This document shows, piece after piece, positions 15,111 to 21,441 of a DNA stretch of 21,441 nucleotides. The notes beneath the pieces are model-generated. The model did no database searches. It saw only the letters and a program-made list of their open reading frames with translations, and was not told the origin of the DNA. Location: the NCBI GenBank assembly GCA_964345395.1, contig CAYFRA010000028.1:1-21441 (forward strand), given 5' to 3'. The position numbers were made by a program, and so were the translations under genes. The stretch is from UPXZ01 sp964345395 (GTDB taxonomy: Bacteria; Bacteroidota; Bacteroidia; Bacteroidales; Paludibacteraceae). The first letter of the stretch is position 1. Each line of letters starts with the position of its first letter.

Positions 15111-15848
15111 ATGGGTATTAGATCAAAATTTCTTCAAATATCTATCATATTTTCTTTTCTGCTTTTGCCTTTTAGTTTATCATCTCAAGAATTGATAATC
15201 ACAGAAGAGGCCAAACTTACTTGGACACAACAAGTAGAACAGTGGTATGAGCAACATATGGGCTATGGCAGTATTTTTGGTTTGATGGTGGTGGAGAGTT
15301 CCTTCGTGCCTTTTCCGTCAGAATTAGTTATCCCTCCAGCAGCCTATGTGGCAAGCAAACCCGATAGCCAACTGAATATATTTTTAATCGTTCTTTTTGG
15401 AACTTTAGGGGCAATTGTAGGGGCATTGATTAATTATTTTTTGGCTATGTGGCTCGGACGTCCTATTATTTATAAGTTTGCAGATAGCAAATTGGGGCGT
15501 GTTTTTTTATTGAATAGCGATAAAATCAAACAAGCCGAAGATTTCTTTAATAAACATGGCAAAGTTTCTACTTTTGTAGGTAGGTTGATACCTGCTGTGC
15601 GTCAATTGATATCCATTCCGGCTGGTTTGGCACGAATGAATTTGATTAGTTTTATTGGCTACACTGCTTTGGGTGCTGGTATTTGGAGTGTTGTTCTTGC
15701 ACTTTTGGGTTACATTTTGCACGGTCAAGCAGATTTAATCAATAAATATAGCGATGAGATTGGATATATTATCGCTGCTTTAGTTTTCTTACTATTGCTC
15801 TACTTCTTCATCAAATATATTGTAAAAAAGAAAAAATCAAATGCATAA
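15111..15848 (+). CDS. DedA-family membrane protein
   Basis: 245 residues. The DedA (SNARE-associated/VTT) domain spans about 50-205. It has the signature VESSFVPFPSELVIPPAAYV (61-80) with its Glu and FPSE re-entrant loop, a glycine-rich helix GTLGAIVGALINYF, and FVGRLIPAVRQLISIPAGLA (155-174) with the essential Arg residues. DedA proteins include undecaprenyl phosphate and phospholipid transporters that return lipid carriers across the inner membrane; which lipid applies here cannot be read from sequence. The N-terminus (1-26) looks like a cleavable signal peptide ending SLSSQ, extra to most DedA proteins, and a basic tail ends the protein. A GGAG six bases before the ATG is a partial Shine-Dalgarno sequence. 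Confidence 0.92.
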   Translation: MGIRSKFLQISIIFSFLLLPFSLSSQELIITEEAKLTWTQQVEQWYEQHMGYGSIFGLMVVESSFVPFPSELVIPPAAYVASKPDSQLNIFLIVLFGTLGAIVGALINYFLAMWLGRPIIYKFADSKLGRVFLLNSDKIKQAEDFFNKHGKVSTFVGRLIPAVRQLISIPAGLARMNLISFIGYTALGAGIWSVVLALLGYILHGQADLINKYSDEIGYIIAALVFLLLLYFFIKYIVKKKKSNA

Positions 15849-16018
15849 GCTTTTCAAGGATTTCTAAATCAAGGGATTGACATTGTTCCCAATCATAATT
15901 GTGCAATAATAAAACTTAAAATCAATTTATTACTGAACTTTTTCTTTAATCTCTTGTTTTATGGAGAGCTAATAAATTTTCATAAGCTATAAATAACTTG
16001 ATAAGGATAAAGTTTTTA

Positions 16019-16054
16019 ATAAAAAGAGTTCGTGTTTTAATCCATAAAAAGAGT
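16019..16054 (+). repeat. Direct repeat upstream of lepA (ATAAAAAGAGT x2)
   Basis: The 11-base sequence ATAAAAAGAGT occurs at 16019-16029 and 16044-16054, 25 bases apart start to start. The second copy abuts the expected -33 region of the lepA promoter, so a regulator site is possible, but chance in A-rich sequence is not excluded. Confidence 0.4.
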
Positions 16055-16076
16055 ATGAAAACAGAGTATTTTTTTG

Positions 16077-16084
16077 TAATTTTG
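16077..16084 (+). promoter_or_regulatory. lepA promoter (-7 element TAATTTTG)
   Basis: TAATTTTG matches TAnnTTTG and is followed by CATTCC. It is 30 bases before the preferred lepA ATG at 16115. The -33 is weak. Confidence 0.62.
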
Positions 16085-16114
16085 CATTCCAATTAAAAAA
16101 AGAGGAAATTGATG

Positions 16115-17902
16115 ATGAAAAGAACACGAAATTTTTGCATTATAGCTCATATAGATCATGGCAAAAGCACGCTTGCTGACCGTCTTTTAGAATTTACAGA
16201 TACGGTATCTGAAAAAGACCTTCAATCACAAGTGCTTGATAATATGGATTTAGAGCGTGAACGAGGCATTACTATCAAGAGCCACGCCATTCAGATGGAT
16301 TATAAATATAATAATGAAGACTACACACTCAATCTGATTGATACTCCCGGACACGTTGACTTTTCTTATGAAGTTTCTCGCTCCATTGCTGCTTGCGAGG
16401 GGGCCCTGTTGATTGTCGATGCAACTCAAGGGATTCAAGCCCAAACTATATCAAATCTTTATATGGCTATTGAACATGATTTGGAGATTATTCCAATCAT
16501 GAACAAGATGGATATGGAGAGTGCTATGCCAGAAGAGGTGGAAGATCAAATTATCGAGCTGCTGGGCTGCAAGCGTGAGGAGATTGTTCGTGCAAGTGGT
16601 AAAACTGGAATGGGTGTAGATGAGATTTTATCGGCTATTATAGAAAGGGTGCCCGCTCCTGTGGGTGATCCAGATGCTCCTTTACAAGCCCTTATTTTTG
16701 ACTCGGTATTCAATTCATTCAGAGGAATTATTGCCTATTTCAAAATAAAGAACGGCTCGATAAAGAAAAATGATTTGGTCAAGTTTGTAGCAACTGAAAA
16801 AGAGTATAATGCAGATGAAATAGGGGTGCTAAAACTTGGGATGAAGCCTACCGATACGCTTAGTGCAGGTAATGTAGGCTATATTATTTCAGGAATTAAA
16901 ACTTCTAAAGAGGTGAAAGTGGGCGATACAATTACCCATGTCAAACGCCCTTGCGATGCCGCTATCGAGGGATTTGAGGAGGTCAAACCGATGGTTTTTG
17001 CGGGTGTTTATCCCATAGATGCTGAAGATTTTGAAGATTTGCGAACATCCTTAGAAAAACTACAACTCAATGATGCTTCATTGACTTTTGAGCCTGAGTC
17101 GTCTGTTGCTCTCGGTTTTGGTTTCCGCTGTGGTTTTTTAGGTATGCTGCATATGGAGATTATACAGGAGCGCCTTGATCGTGAGTTTGATATGAATGTG
17201 ATTACCACGGTACCCAACGTATCGTATATTGTACATACCAAAAAAGATGAAACTTTTGAGGTACATAATCCATCAGGCTTGCCAGATATGATGACGATTG
17301 AAACCATAGAAGAGCCCTATATTCGGGCTTCTATCATCACGCAGACAGATTATATAGGTCAAATAATGACATTATGTTTGGGTAAACGTGGTGAGTTGAT
17401 TAGGCAGGAATATGTGTCTGGAAATCGCATTGAGTTGATTTACGACATGCCTTTGGGTGAAATTGTGTTTGATTTCTACGATAGGTTAAAAAGTATATCT
17501 AAGGGTTACGCATCTTTTGATTATCATATGAATGGATATCGCCCCTCTAAGTTGATTAAGTTAGATATTTTACTCAATGGAGAGTCGGTTGATGCTCTCT
17601 CTTCTTTGATTCACTTTGACAATGCAGTTCCCCTTGGGCGTAGGATGTGTGAGAAATTGAAAGAGTTAATTCCACGCCAGCAGTTTGAAATTGCTATTCA
17701 AGCAGCCATTGGTGCTAAAATTATAGCTCGCGAAACCATTAAGCCTGTTCGTAAAGACGTTACAGCAAAATGTTATGGCGGTGATGTGAGTAGGAAGAGG
17801 AAACTTTTGGAAAAACAGAAAAAAGGTAAAAAGCGTATGAAGCAGATTGGATCTGTAGAGGTGCCTCAAAATGCTTTTTTAGCTGTGTTGAAGTTGGACT
17901 AA
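16115..17902 (+). CDS. lepA: Elongation factor 4 (LepA GTPase)
   Basis: 595 residues from the ATG at 16115, chosen because the family begins a few residues before RNFCIIAHIDHGKST; an ATG at 16112 and a TTG at 16109 are in frame just upstream. LepA is a ribosome-bound GTPase linked to back-translocation and 30S assembly. GTPase motifs are intact: AHIDHGKST (G1), ERGITIKSHA (G2), DTPGHVDF (G3), NKMDM (G4). Next come the EF-G-like domains II, III and V, then the LepA-specific C-terminal domain with AKCYGGDVSRKRKLLEKQKK and a closing NAFLAVLKLD. A partial AGAGGA lies 8 bases before the ATG. No clear terminator separates it from nhaD, 97 bases on. Confidence 0.98.
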   Translation: MKRTRNFCIIAHIDHGKSTLADRLLEFTDTVSEKDLQSQVLDNMDLERERGITIKSHAIQMDYKYNNEDYTLNLIDTPGHVDFSYEVSRSIAACEGALLIVDATQGIQAQTISNLYMAIEHDLEIIPIMNKMDMESAMPEEVEDQIIELLGCKREEIVRASGKTGMGVDEILSAIIERVPAPVGDPDAPLQALIFDSVFNSFRGIIAYFKIKNGSIKKNDLVKFVATEKEYNADEIGVLKLGMKPTDTLSAGNVGYIISGIKTSKEVKVGDTITHVKRPCDAAIEGFEEVKPMVFAGVYPIDAEDFEDLRTSLEKLQLNDASLTFEPESSVALGFGFRCGFLGMLHMEIIQERLDREFDMNVITTVPNVSYIVHTKKDETFEVHNPSGLPDMMTIETIEEPYIRASIITQTDYIGQIMTLCLGKRGELIRQEYVSGNRIELIYDMPLGEIVFDFYDRLKSISKGYASFDYHMNGYRPSKLIKLDILLNGESVDALSSLIHFDNAVPLGRRMCEKLKELIPRQQFEIAIQAAIGAKIIARETIKPVRKDVTAKCYGGDVSRKRKLLEKQKKGKKRMKQIGSVEVPQNAFLAVLKLD

Positions 17903-17954
17903 AACAGAGTTTTTTTAATAATAATAAATTAATAATCAATAAAAAAAGAAGAGC

Positions 17955-17981
17955 GTTTTGTTGTATATTATGTAATAAAAC
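17955..17981 (+). other. Hairpin in the nhaD leader
   Basis: GTTTTGTTGTAT pairs over 12 positions with GTAATAAAAC and its flanking bases (three are G-U pairs) around an ATT loop, ending 18 bases before the nhaD ATG. There is no following T-tract on the plus strand, so it does not look like a terminator of lepA. Confidence 0.45.
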
Positions 17982-17999
17982 AATCTCAAATCACATTGT

Positions 18000-19295
18000 A
18001 TGGAAACCACGCTAATTTTAATTTTTGTAATTGGTTATGCAGCTATAGCTTTTGAGCATAATCTGAAAATTAATAAAACAGCCCCTGCACTCTTAGTTGG
18101 AGTAGCATTGTGGGCTGTTTTTATTTTATCAAATGGTGACGTTGAGTTTGTGGAAGGAGAATTGCTTAAGCATTTAGGCGAAATATCCAGTATTTTATTC
18201 TTTTTGATGGGAGCAATGACCATTGTTGAATTGATAGATTCCTACAACGGTTTTGAAGTAATTACAGAAAGAATCAATAGCACAAGCAAGCGTTCTTTAC
18301 TATGGATTATAGGTTTTCTTACTTTTTTCCTATCGGCTATTCTGGATAACCTGACATCTACCATTGTGATGATTGCTTTGTTGAGAAAGCTGATTAAAGA
18401 TCACGACACTCGCCTATTTTATGTAGGTATTGTGGTTGTTGCAGCCAATGCGGGTGGAGCTTGGAGTCCTATCGGCGATGTTACGACTACAATGTTGTGG
18501 GTTGGTAAACAAATTTCGGCAGCCAATATTATTAAAAGAATTTTCTTACCAAGCGTAATCAGTTTAGTGGTGCCGTTAATTATTCTAACATTCACAATGA
18601 AAGGACACGTAGAGCGTCCAAAGGTTGAACAAACTCGTTTTCAGAAACTATCTAAAAGACAGCAAGGTTTTATTTTAATATTGGGTGTCTTAATGCTTAT
18701 CAATGTGCCTATTTTCAAAACTATCACAGGTTTGCCTCCGTTTATGGGTATGATGTTGGGATTGGGTGTAATGTGGACAACTATCGAATTGATGCACCAG
18801 CACCATAAGCGTCGCACCAAAGAGACGGAACCTCTTGGTAGAAGTATGGTAGAAGTCCTTAGTCGTATAGATCTGGGTAGTATTCTCTTCTTCTTAGGTA
18901 TCTTACTTGCTGTTTCGGCATTGCAATCAGCTGACATCTTAGCTAAATTGGCTGGTTTCTTGGATGATAAAATTGGAAATACGAGTGCTATTGTAATGTC
19001 AATTGGTGCACTCTCTGCTATAGTCGATAATGTGCCATTGGTAGCCGCCTCACAGGGGATGTATGATTTAGCTACTTACCCTATGGATCACTACTTGTGG
19101 GAGTTTTTGGCTTACTGTGCTGGAACTGGCGGCAGTATGCTGATTATTGGTTCTGCTGCTGGAGTTGCGGCTATGGGTATGGAAAAAATCAATTTCTTCT
19201 GGTATGTAAAGAATATAAGTTGGTTGGCACTAATAGGCTATCTGGCAGGAGCTTTCTTCTATATTGCCGAGCATAGTTTATTTCACGCTTTTTAA
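18000..19295 (+). CDS. nhaD: NhaD-type Na+/H+ antiporter
   Basis: 431 residues, strongly hydrophobic with about 11-13 membrane helices. It belongs to the ion transporter superfamily in the NhaD subgroup, which exports Na+ (or Li+) for protons, mainly at alkaline pH. The two inverted half-repeats each carry the expected ion-site motif: SAILDNLTSTIVMIALLR (112-129) and AIVDNVPLVAASQGMY in the second half. NAGGAWSPIGDVTTTMLW (150-167) and GTGGSMLIIGSAAGVAAMG complete the pattern. The start has no Shine-Dalgarno sequence and a hairpin lies just before it. It ends at a terminator and precedes an OprB-like porin gene. The family is clear; the exact ion and pH range are inferred. Confidence 0.94.
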   Translation: METTLILIFVIGYAAIAFEHNLKINKTAPALLVGVALWAVFILSNGDVEFVEGELLKHLGEISSILFFLMGAMTIVELIDSYNGFEVITERINSTSKRSLLWIIGFLTFFLSAILDNLTSTIVMIALLRKLIKDHDTRLFYVGIVVVAANAGGAWSPIGDVTTTMLWVGKQISAANIIKRIFLPSVISLVVPLIILTFTMKGHVERPKVEQTRFQKLSKRQQGFILILGVLMLINVPIFKTITGLPPFMGMMLGLGVMWTTIELMHQHHKRRTKETEPLGRSMVEVLSRIDLGSILFFLGILLAVSALQSADILAKLAGFLDDKIGNTSAIVMSIGALSAIVDNVPLVAASQGMYDLATYPMDHYLWEFLAYCAGTGGSMLIIGSAAGVAAMGMEKINFFWYVKNISWLALIGYLAGAFFYIAEHSLFHAF

Positions 19296-19313
19296 GAAAG
19301 ACTAAAATACAAT

Positions 19314-19350
19314 AGAAAACTGCTCTGATTTGTTCAAAGCAGTTTTCTTT
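19314..19350 (+). terminator. Intrinsic terminator after nhaD
   Basis: An 11-bp perfect stem, AGAAAACTGCT against AGCAGTTTTCT, followed by TTTAT, 18 bases after the nhaD stop. The T-tract is short and interrupted by C. Confidence 0.75.
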
Positions 19351-19392
19351 ATAATTAACGCTTATAGTTAGCGTTTATCCAATAATATCATT

Positions 19393-19487
19393 TATCTATT
19401 TTATAGATATGTTGATTAGCTTTACCTTTACCTTTACACAAAATTTTGAATAATTAATTTTATTGCAGTAAAAATCAATAATTAATT
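19393..19487 (+). repeat. Cluster of short repeats upstream of the OprB-like gene
   Basis: Three elements lie in the 229-base gap. There is a 7-bp inverted repeat TATCTAT/ATAGATA with a TTT loop (19393-19409), three perfect tandem copies of CTTTAC (19420-19437), and an 11-base direct repeat AATAATTAATT (19449-19459 and 19477-19487). No full TAnnTTTG is present; TAATTTTA (19455-19462) is the nearest. Confidence 0.45.
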
Positions 19488-19524
19488 AACTCATAATGGT
19501 GTTATAAGTAAATTCAATATAAAA

Positions 19525-20652
19525 ATGAAAAAATTTCTCTTCATTCTAACTTTATTCGCATCAACAATATCGTTATTGTCTCAATCTCTAAATGAGGCAT
19601 TGACAGTCAATACAAACTATACTGCAGACAACTTAGCTGTTGTGAATGGCGGTTTGAAACAAGGATATAGTTATTTGGGATTAGCACAAATTCATCTCAC
19701 TTTAGATGTAGAAAAAGCAGGATGGTGGAGAGGTGGGGAGTTTTTTATGAATGCTGCCAACACACACGGAAATTCACCTTCGGAGACCTTGATAGGTGAT
19801 TTGCAGACTGTATCTAACATCGAAGCGGGCGAACACACCTATATTCAAGAGTTGTGGTTTAAGCAACGATTCAAACGCTTTGAAATAACTATTGGTTTGC
19901 AGGATTTGAACGAAGAGTTGGCAAATTTCGAATCAGGTGGTTTATTTGTTCATAGCTCATTCGGTATTCTACCCATTATCGCAATGAATGTTGAGGCTCC
20001 AATTTTTCCACTTACATCACCCGGTATTACCACAAAATGGCTCATCAACGACCGTACAACTTGGTTGAATGCACTTTATAAGGGAACTCCAAATGATTTT
20101 GACGTTAATCCTTATAATCTCAAATGGGCTTATAATAAAGGTGATGGTGCTCTGTTTGTATCAGAATTGCAACGAGAAATTAACCTGAAAGATAAAGAAG
20201 GAGTGTTTAAGTTTGGATTCTTCTCACATAGCCATCTGTATGATAAAAAAGTGTTGAATGTTCCAGCTGATTCTGCGGGTCATTACACGGCTGGTCTGTT
20301 TGCAAGCTACGATCAAATCGTATATAAAGAGGGTGATAAAACAGTTGGTGCTTTCCTACAAACAGGTTATAGTCCTACAGATGAGAGTTTGAATGATTTT
20401 TATTTGGGTTTTGGTGCTAATCTAAATGGCTTTTTAAGTAAAAATCAAGATGATCAATTAGGAGTAGCAATGGCTTATGATCAATTAAATGGTTTTGGTC
20501 ACGAATCTTTCATTGAACTAACTTGGAAGAAACCAATAACTGAAAATTTTTATGTTCAACCAGACATCCAATATATCATCAATCCTGGAGGGAGCAACAG
20601 TAGTATAAAAAATGCTTTAGTGGGAATTATTCGATTTGGATTTGAAATTTAA
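19525..20652 (+). CDS. OprB-like carbohydrate-selective porin
   Basis: 375 residues. A signal peptide (about 1-19, ending ISLLSQS) is followed by a beta-barrel pattern. Segments typical of the OprB family are present: GYSYLGLAQIHLTLDVEKAGWW, GEFFMNAANTHGNSPSETLIGDLQTVSNIEA, LWFKQRF and the barrel end NALVGIIRFGFEI with a terminal aromatic. OprB porins form outer-membrane channels for sugars in Gram-negative bacteria; family members in Bacteroidota are not well characterised, so the substrate here is unknown. It lies between nhaD and a secreted Lys/Glu-rich protein gene, 78 bases ahead of the latter, so the last two may be co-transcribed. Confidence 0.88.
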   Translation: MKKFLFILTLFASTISLLSQSLNEALTVNTNYTADNLAVVNGGLKQGYSYLGLAQIHLTLDVEKAGWWRGGEFFMNAANTHGNSPSETLIGDLQTVSNIEAGEHTYIQELWFKQRFKRFEITIGLQDLNEELANFESGGLFVHSSFGILPIIAMNVEAPIFPLTSPGITTKWLINDRTTWLNALYKGTPNDFDVNPYNLKWAYNKGDGALFVSELQREINLKDKEGVFKFGFFSHSHLYDKKVLNVPADSAGHYTAGLFASYDQIVYKEGDKTVGAFLQTGYSPTDESLNDFYLGFGANLNGFLSKNQDDQLGVAMAYDQLNGFGHESFIELTWKKPITENFYVQPDIQYIINPGGSNSSIKNALVGIIRFGFEI

Positions 20653-20730
20653 TTACACACTACTTTGTTTGTAGCTAATGGTACAGATTTTGATAGAATT
20701 ATTTACAATTAACTAATAAAACAAACTCGT

Positions 20731-21354
20731 ATGAAAAATAAGAATTTATTTAAGTTTACACTTGCTTTTTCTTTCATGTTATTCATGTTTGTAGGTATAG
20801 CAAGTGCTGCTAATCCTGCTTGGTCAAACAACGCCAATTTGGATAAAAAAACTACACACATTTTCCTACCAAAGCAAAATGTTTATTTTGCACTATCGAC
20901 AAATGAATTTATATTTGAAGAGGGCGGTGTATGGAAAACAGCAGTTCAACTACCCGTAGCTTTGCAAGGATTGAATCTGTATGCAGAACCACAAATGGAG
21001 ATTCAGACTAAAAAAGGGACTACTCCCTATCAAGATAATGTTTCGCATCGTCAAACATACATTAAAGAGACCAAATCAGAATACAACGCTTTGCTTAAAG
21101 AGCAAAAAGAAGATTTGAAAGAGGTTCAAAAATCGGTTAAGGAATTGAAGAAAGAGGAGAAAGCAAGAAAAAAAGAGATGTTAGCCGAAAAGAAAAGACT
21201 AAAAGCTGAACAAAAGGTTTTGAAACAACAGGAGAAAGCCCAAAAGGCTATTGAAAAAGCCGAAAAGAGAGAAGCCAAACTTCAAAAGAAACTTATAAAA
21301 GCAGAAAAGCAAAGAGCTAAAGCTGAAAAGAAAGTGAACAAGCTAACAAAATAA
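20731..21354 (+). CDS. Secreted Lys/Glu-rich coiled-coil protein, unknown function
   Basis: 207 residues, not recognised. A clear signal peptide ends IASAANP (cleavage about 26/27). A small non-charged part (about 27-105) contains THIFLPKQNVYFALSTNEFI and may form beta strands. From about 110 to the end the protein is almost wholly Lys, Glu, Ala, Gln and Leu in a heptad-like pattern, predicting a long single helix or coiled coil with many KxEK and AEK repeats. It would be periplasmic or outer-membrane associated. The gene follows the OprB-like porin gene and ends at a strong terminator. It is probably real, given the start, signal peptide and terminator; low complexity makes homology hard to judge. 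Confidence 0.75.
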   Translation: MKNKNLFKFTLAFSFMLFMFVGIASAANPAWSNNANLDKKTTHIFLPKQNVYFALSTNEFIFEEGGVWKTAVQLPVALQGLNLYAEPQMEIQTKKGTTPYQDNVSHRQTYIKETKSEYNALLKEQKEDLKEVQKSVKELKKEEKARKKEMLAEKKRLKAEQKVLKQQEKAQKAIEKAEKREAKLQKKLIKAEKQRAKAEKKVNKLTK

Positions 21355-21379
21355 AAGATTATAACCCTTAAATATCTAC

Positions 21380-21420
21380 AAAGGATAATTGCACTATGTG
21401 TGGTTGTCCTTTTTGTTTTT
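21380..21420 (+). terminator. Intrinsic terminator after the Lys/Glu-rich gene
   Basis: A 15-bp stem with loop TAT: AAAGGATAATTGCAC (21380-21394) pairs fully with GTGTGGTTGTCCTTT (21398-21412), including several G-U pairs. TTGTTTTT follows. The G-U pairs are stable only in the plus-strand transcript, which fixes the direction. Confidence 0.85.
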
Positions 21421-21441
21421 ATTGATTATTGGTACTATTTT

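Noticed and set aside
15880..15905. GATTG/CAATC inverted repeat after the DedA gene as terminator
   Set aside because: The stem is only 5 bp and no T-tract follows.
1..21441. Mobile element, CRISPR array, defence or secondary-metabolite cluster
   Set aside because: I found no transposase, integrase, regularly spaced repeats or cluster of unknown enzymes; all larger genes fit known core or membrane families.

Overview
The window is about 21.4 kb of AT-rich chromosome from a member of the Bacteroidota, most likely Bacteroidales; the genus cannot be resolved. The signs are: start-proximal promoter elements of the form TAnnTTTG, near absence of Shine-Dalgarno sequences, a NagB-like/PIG-L fusion protein and a Porin_10 protein of types known from this phylum, a bS18 of Bacteroidales type, and a tRNA without an encoded CCA. 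Nearly everything is core or housekeeping. I see no insertion sequence, phage, CRISPR array, toxin-antitoxin pair or defence island, and no candidate for a wholly new system. The best leads are oddities inside ordinary genes.

Layout. Positions 103-4197 (minus) form a tight envelope operon in transcription order murF, a membrane-anchored coiled-coil protein, an FKBP-type lipoprotein and a TPM-domain membrane protein; gaps are 8-19 bases. A small membrane protein (4380-4643, plus) stands alone with its own promoter and converges on the NagB-like/PIG-L fusion gene (4731-6710, minus), with a terminator between them. Next come tRNA-Leu(UAG) (6872-6953, minus) with promoter and terminator, then a probable porin-metA pair (9982-7097, minus).

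At 9983-10290 is a divergent promoter region. To its right rpsF-rpsR-rplI (10291-11438, plus) encodes ribosomal proteins bS6, bS18 and bL9 and ends at a strong terminator. The minus strand then carries dacB-birA (13670-11533, ATGA overlap) and pdxB (14878-13796). The right part is all plus strand: a DedA membrane protein, lepA (EF4), an NhaD-type Na+/H+ antiporter, an OprB-like porin and a secreted lysine/glutamate-rich coiled-coil protein, closed by a long hairpin terminator.

Together the genes cover cell-wall synthesis and remodelling (murF, dacB, possibly DedA lipid-carrier recycling), translation (rpsF/rpsR/rplI, lepA, tRNA-Leu), cofactors and amino acids (pdxB for PLP, birA for biotinylation, metA for methionine), amino-sugar chemistry (the fusion protein), and outer-membrane and ion transport (two porins, NhaD). 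Among the starts inspected here, only rpsR and rplI carry full Shine-Dalgarno sequences.
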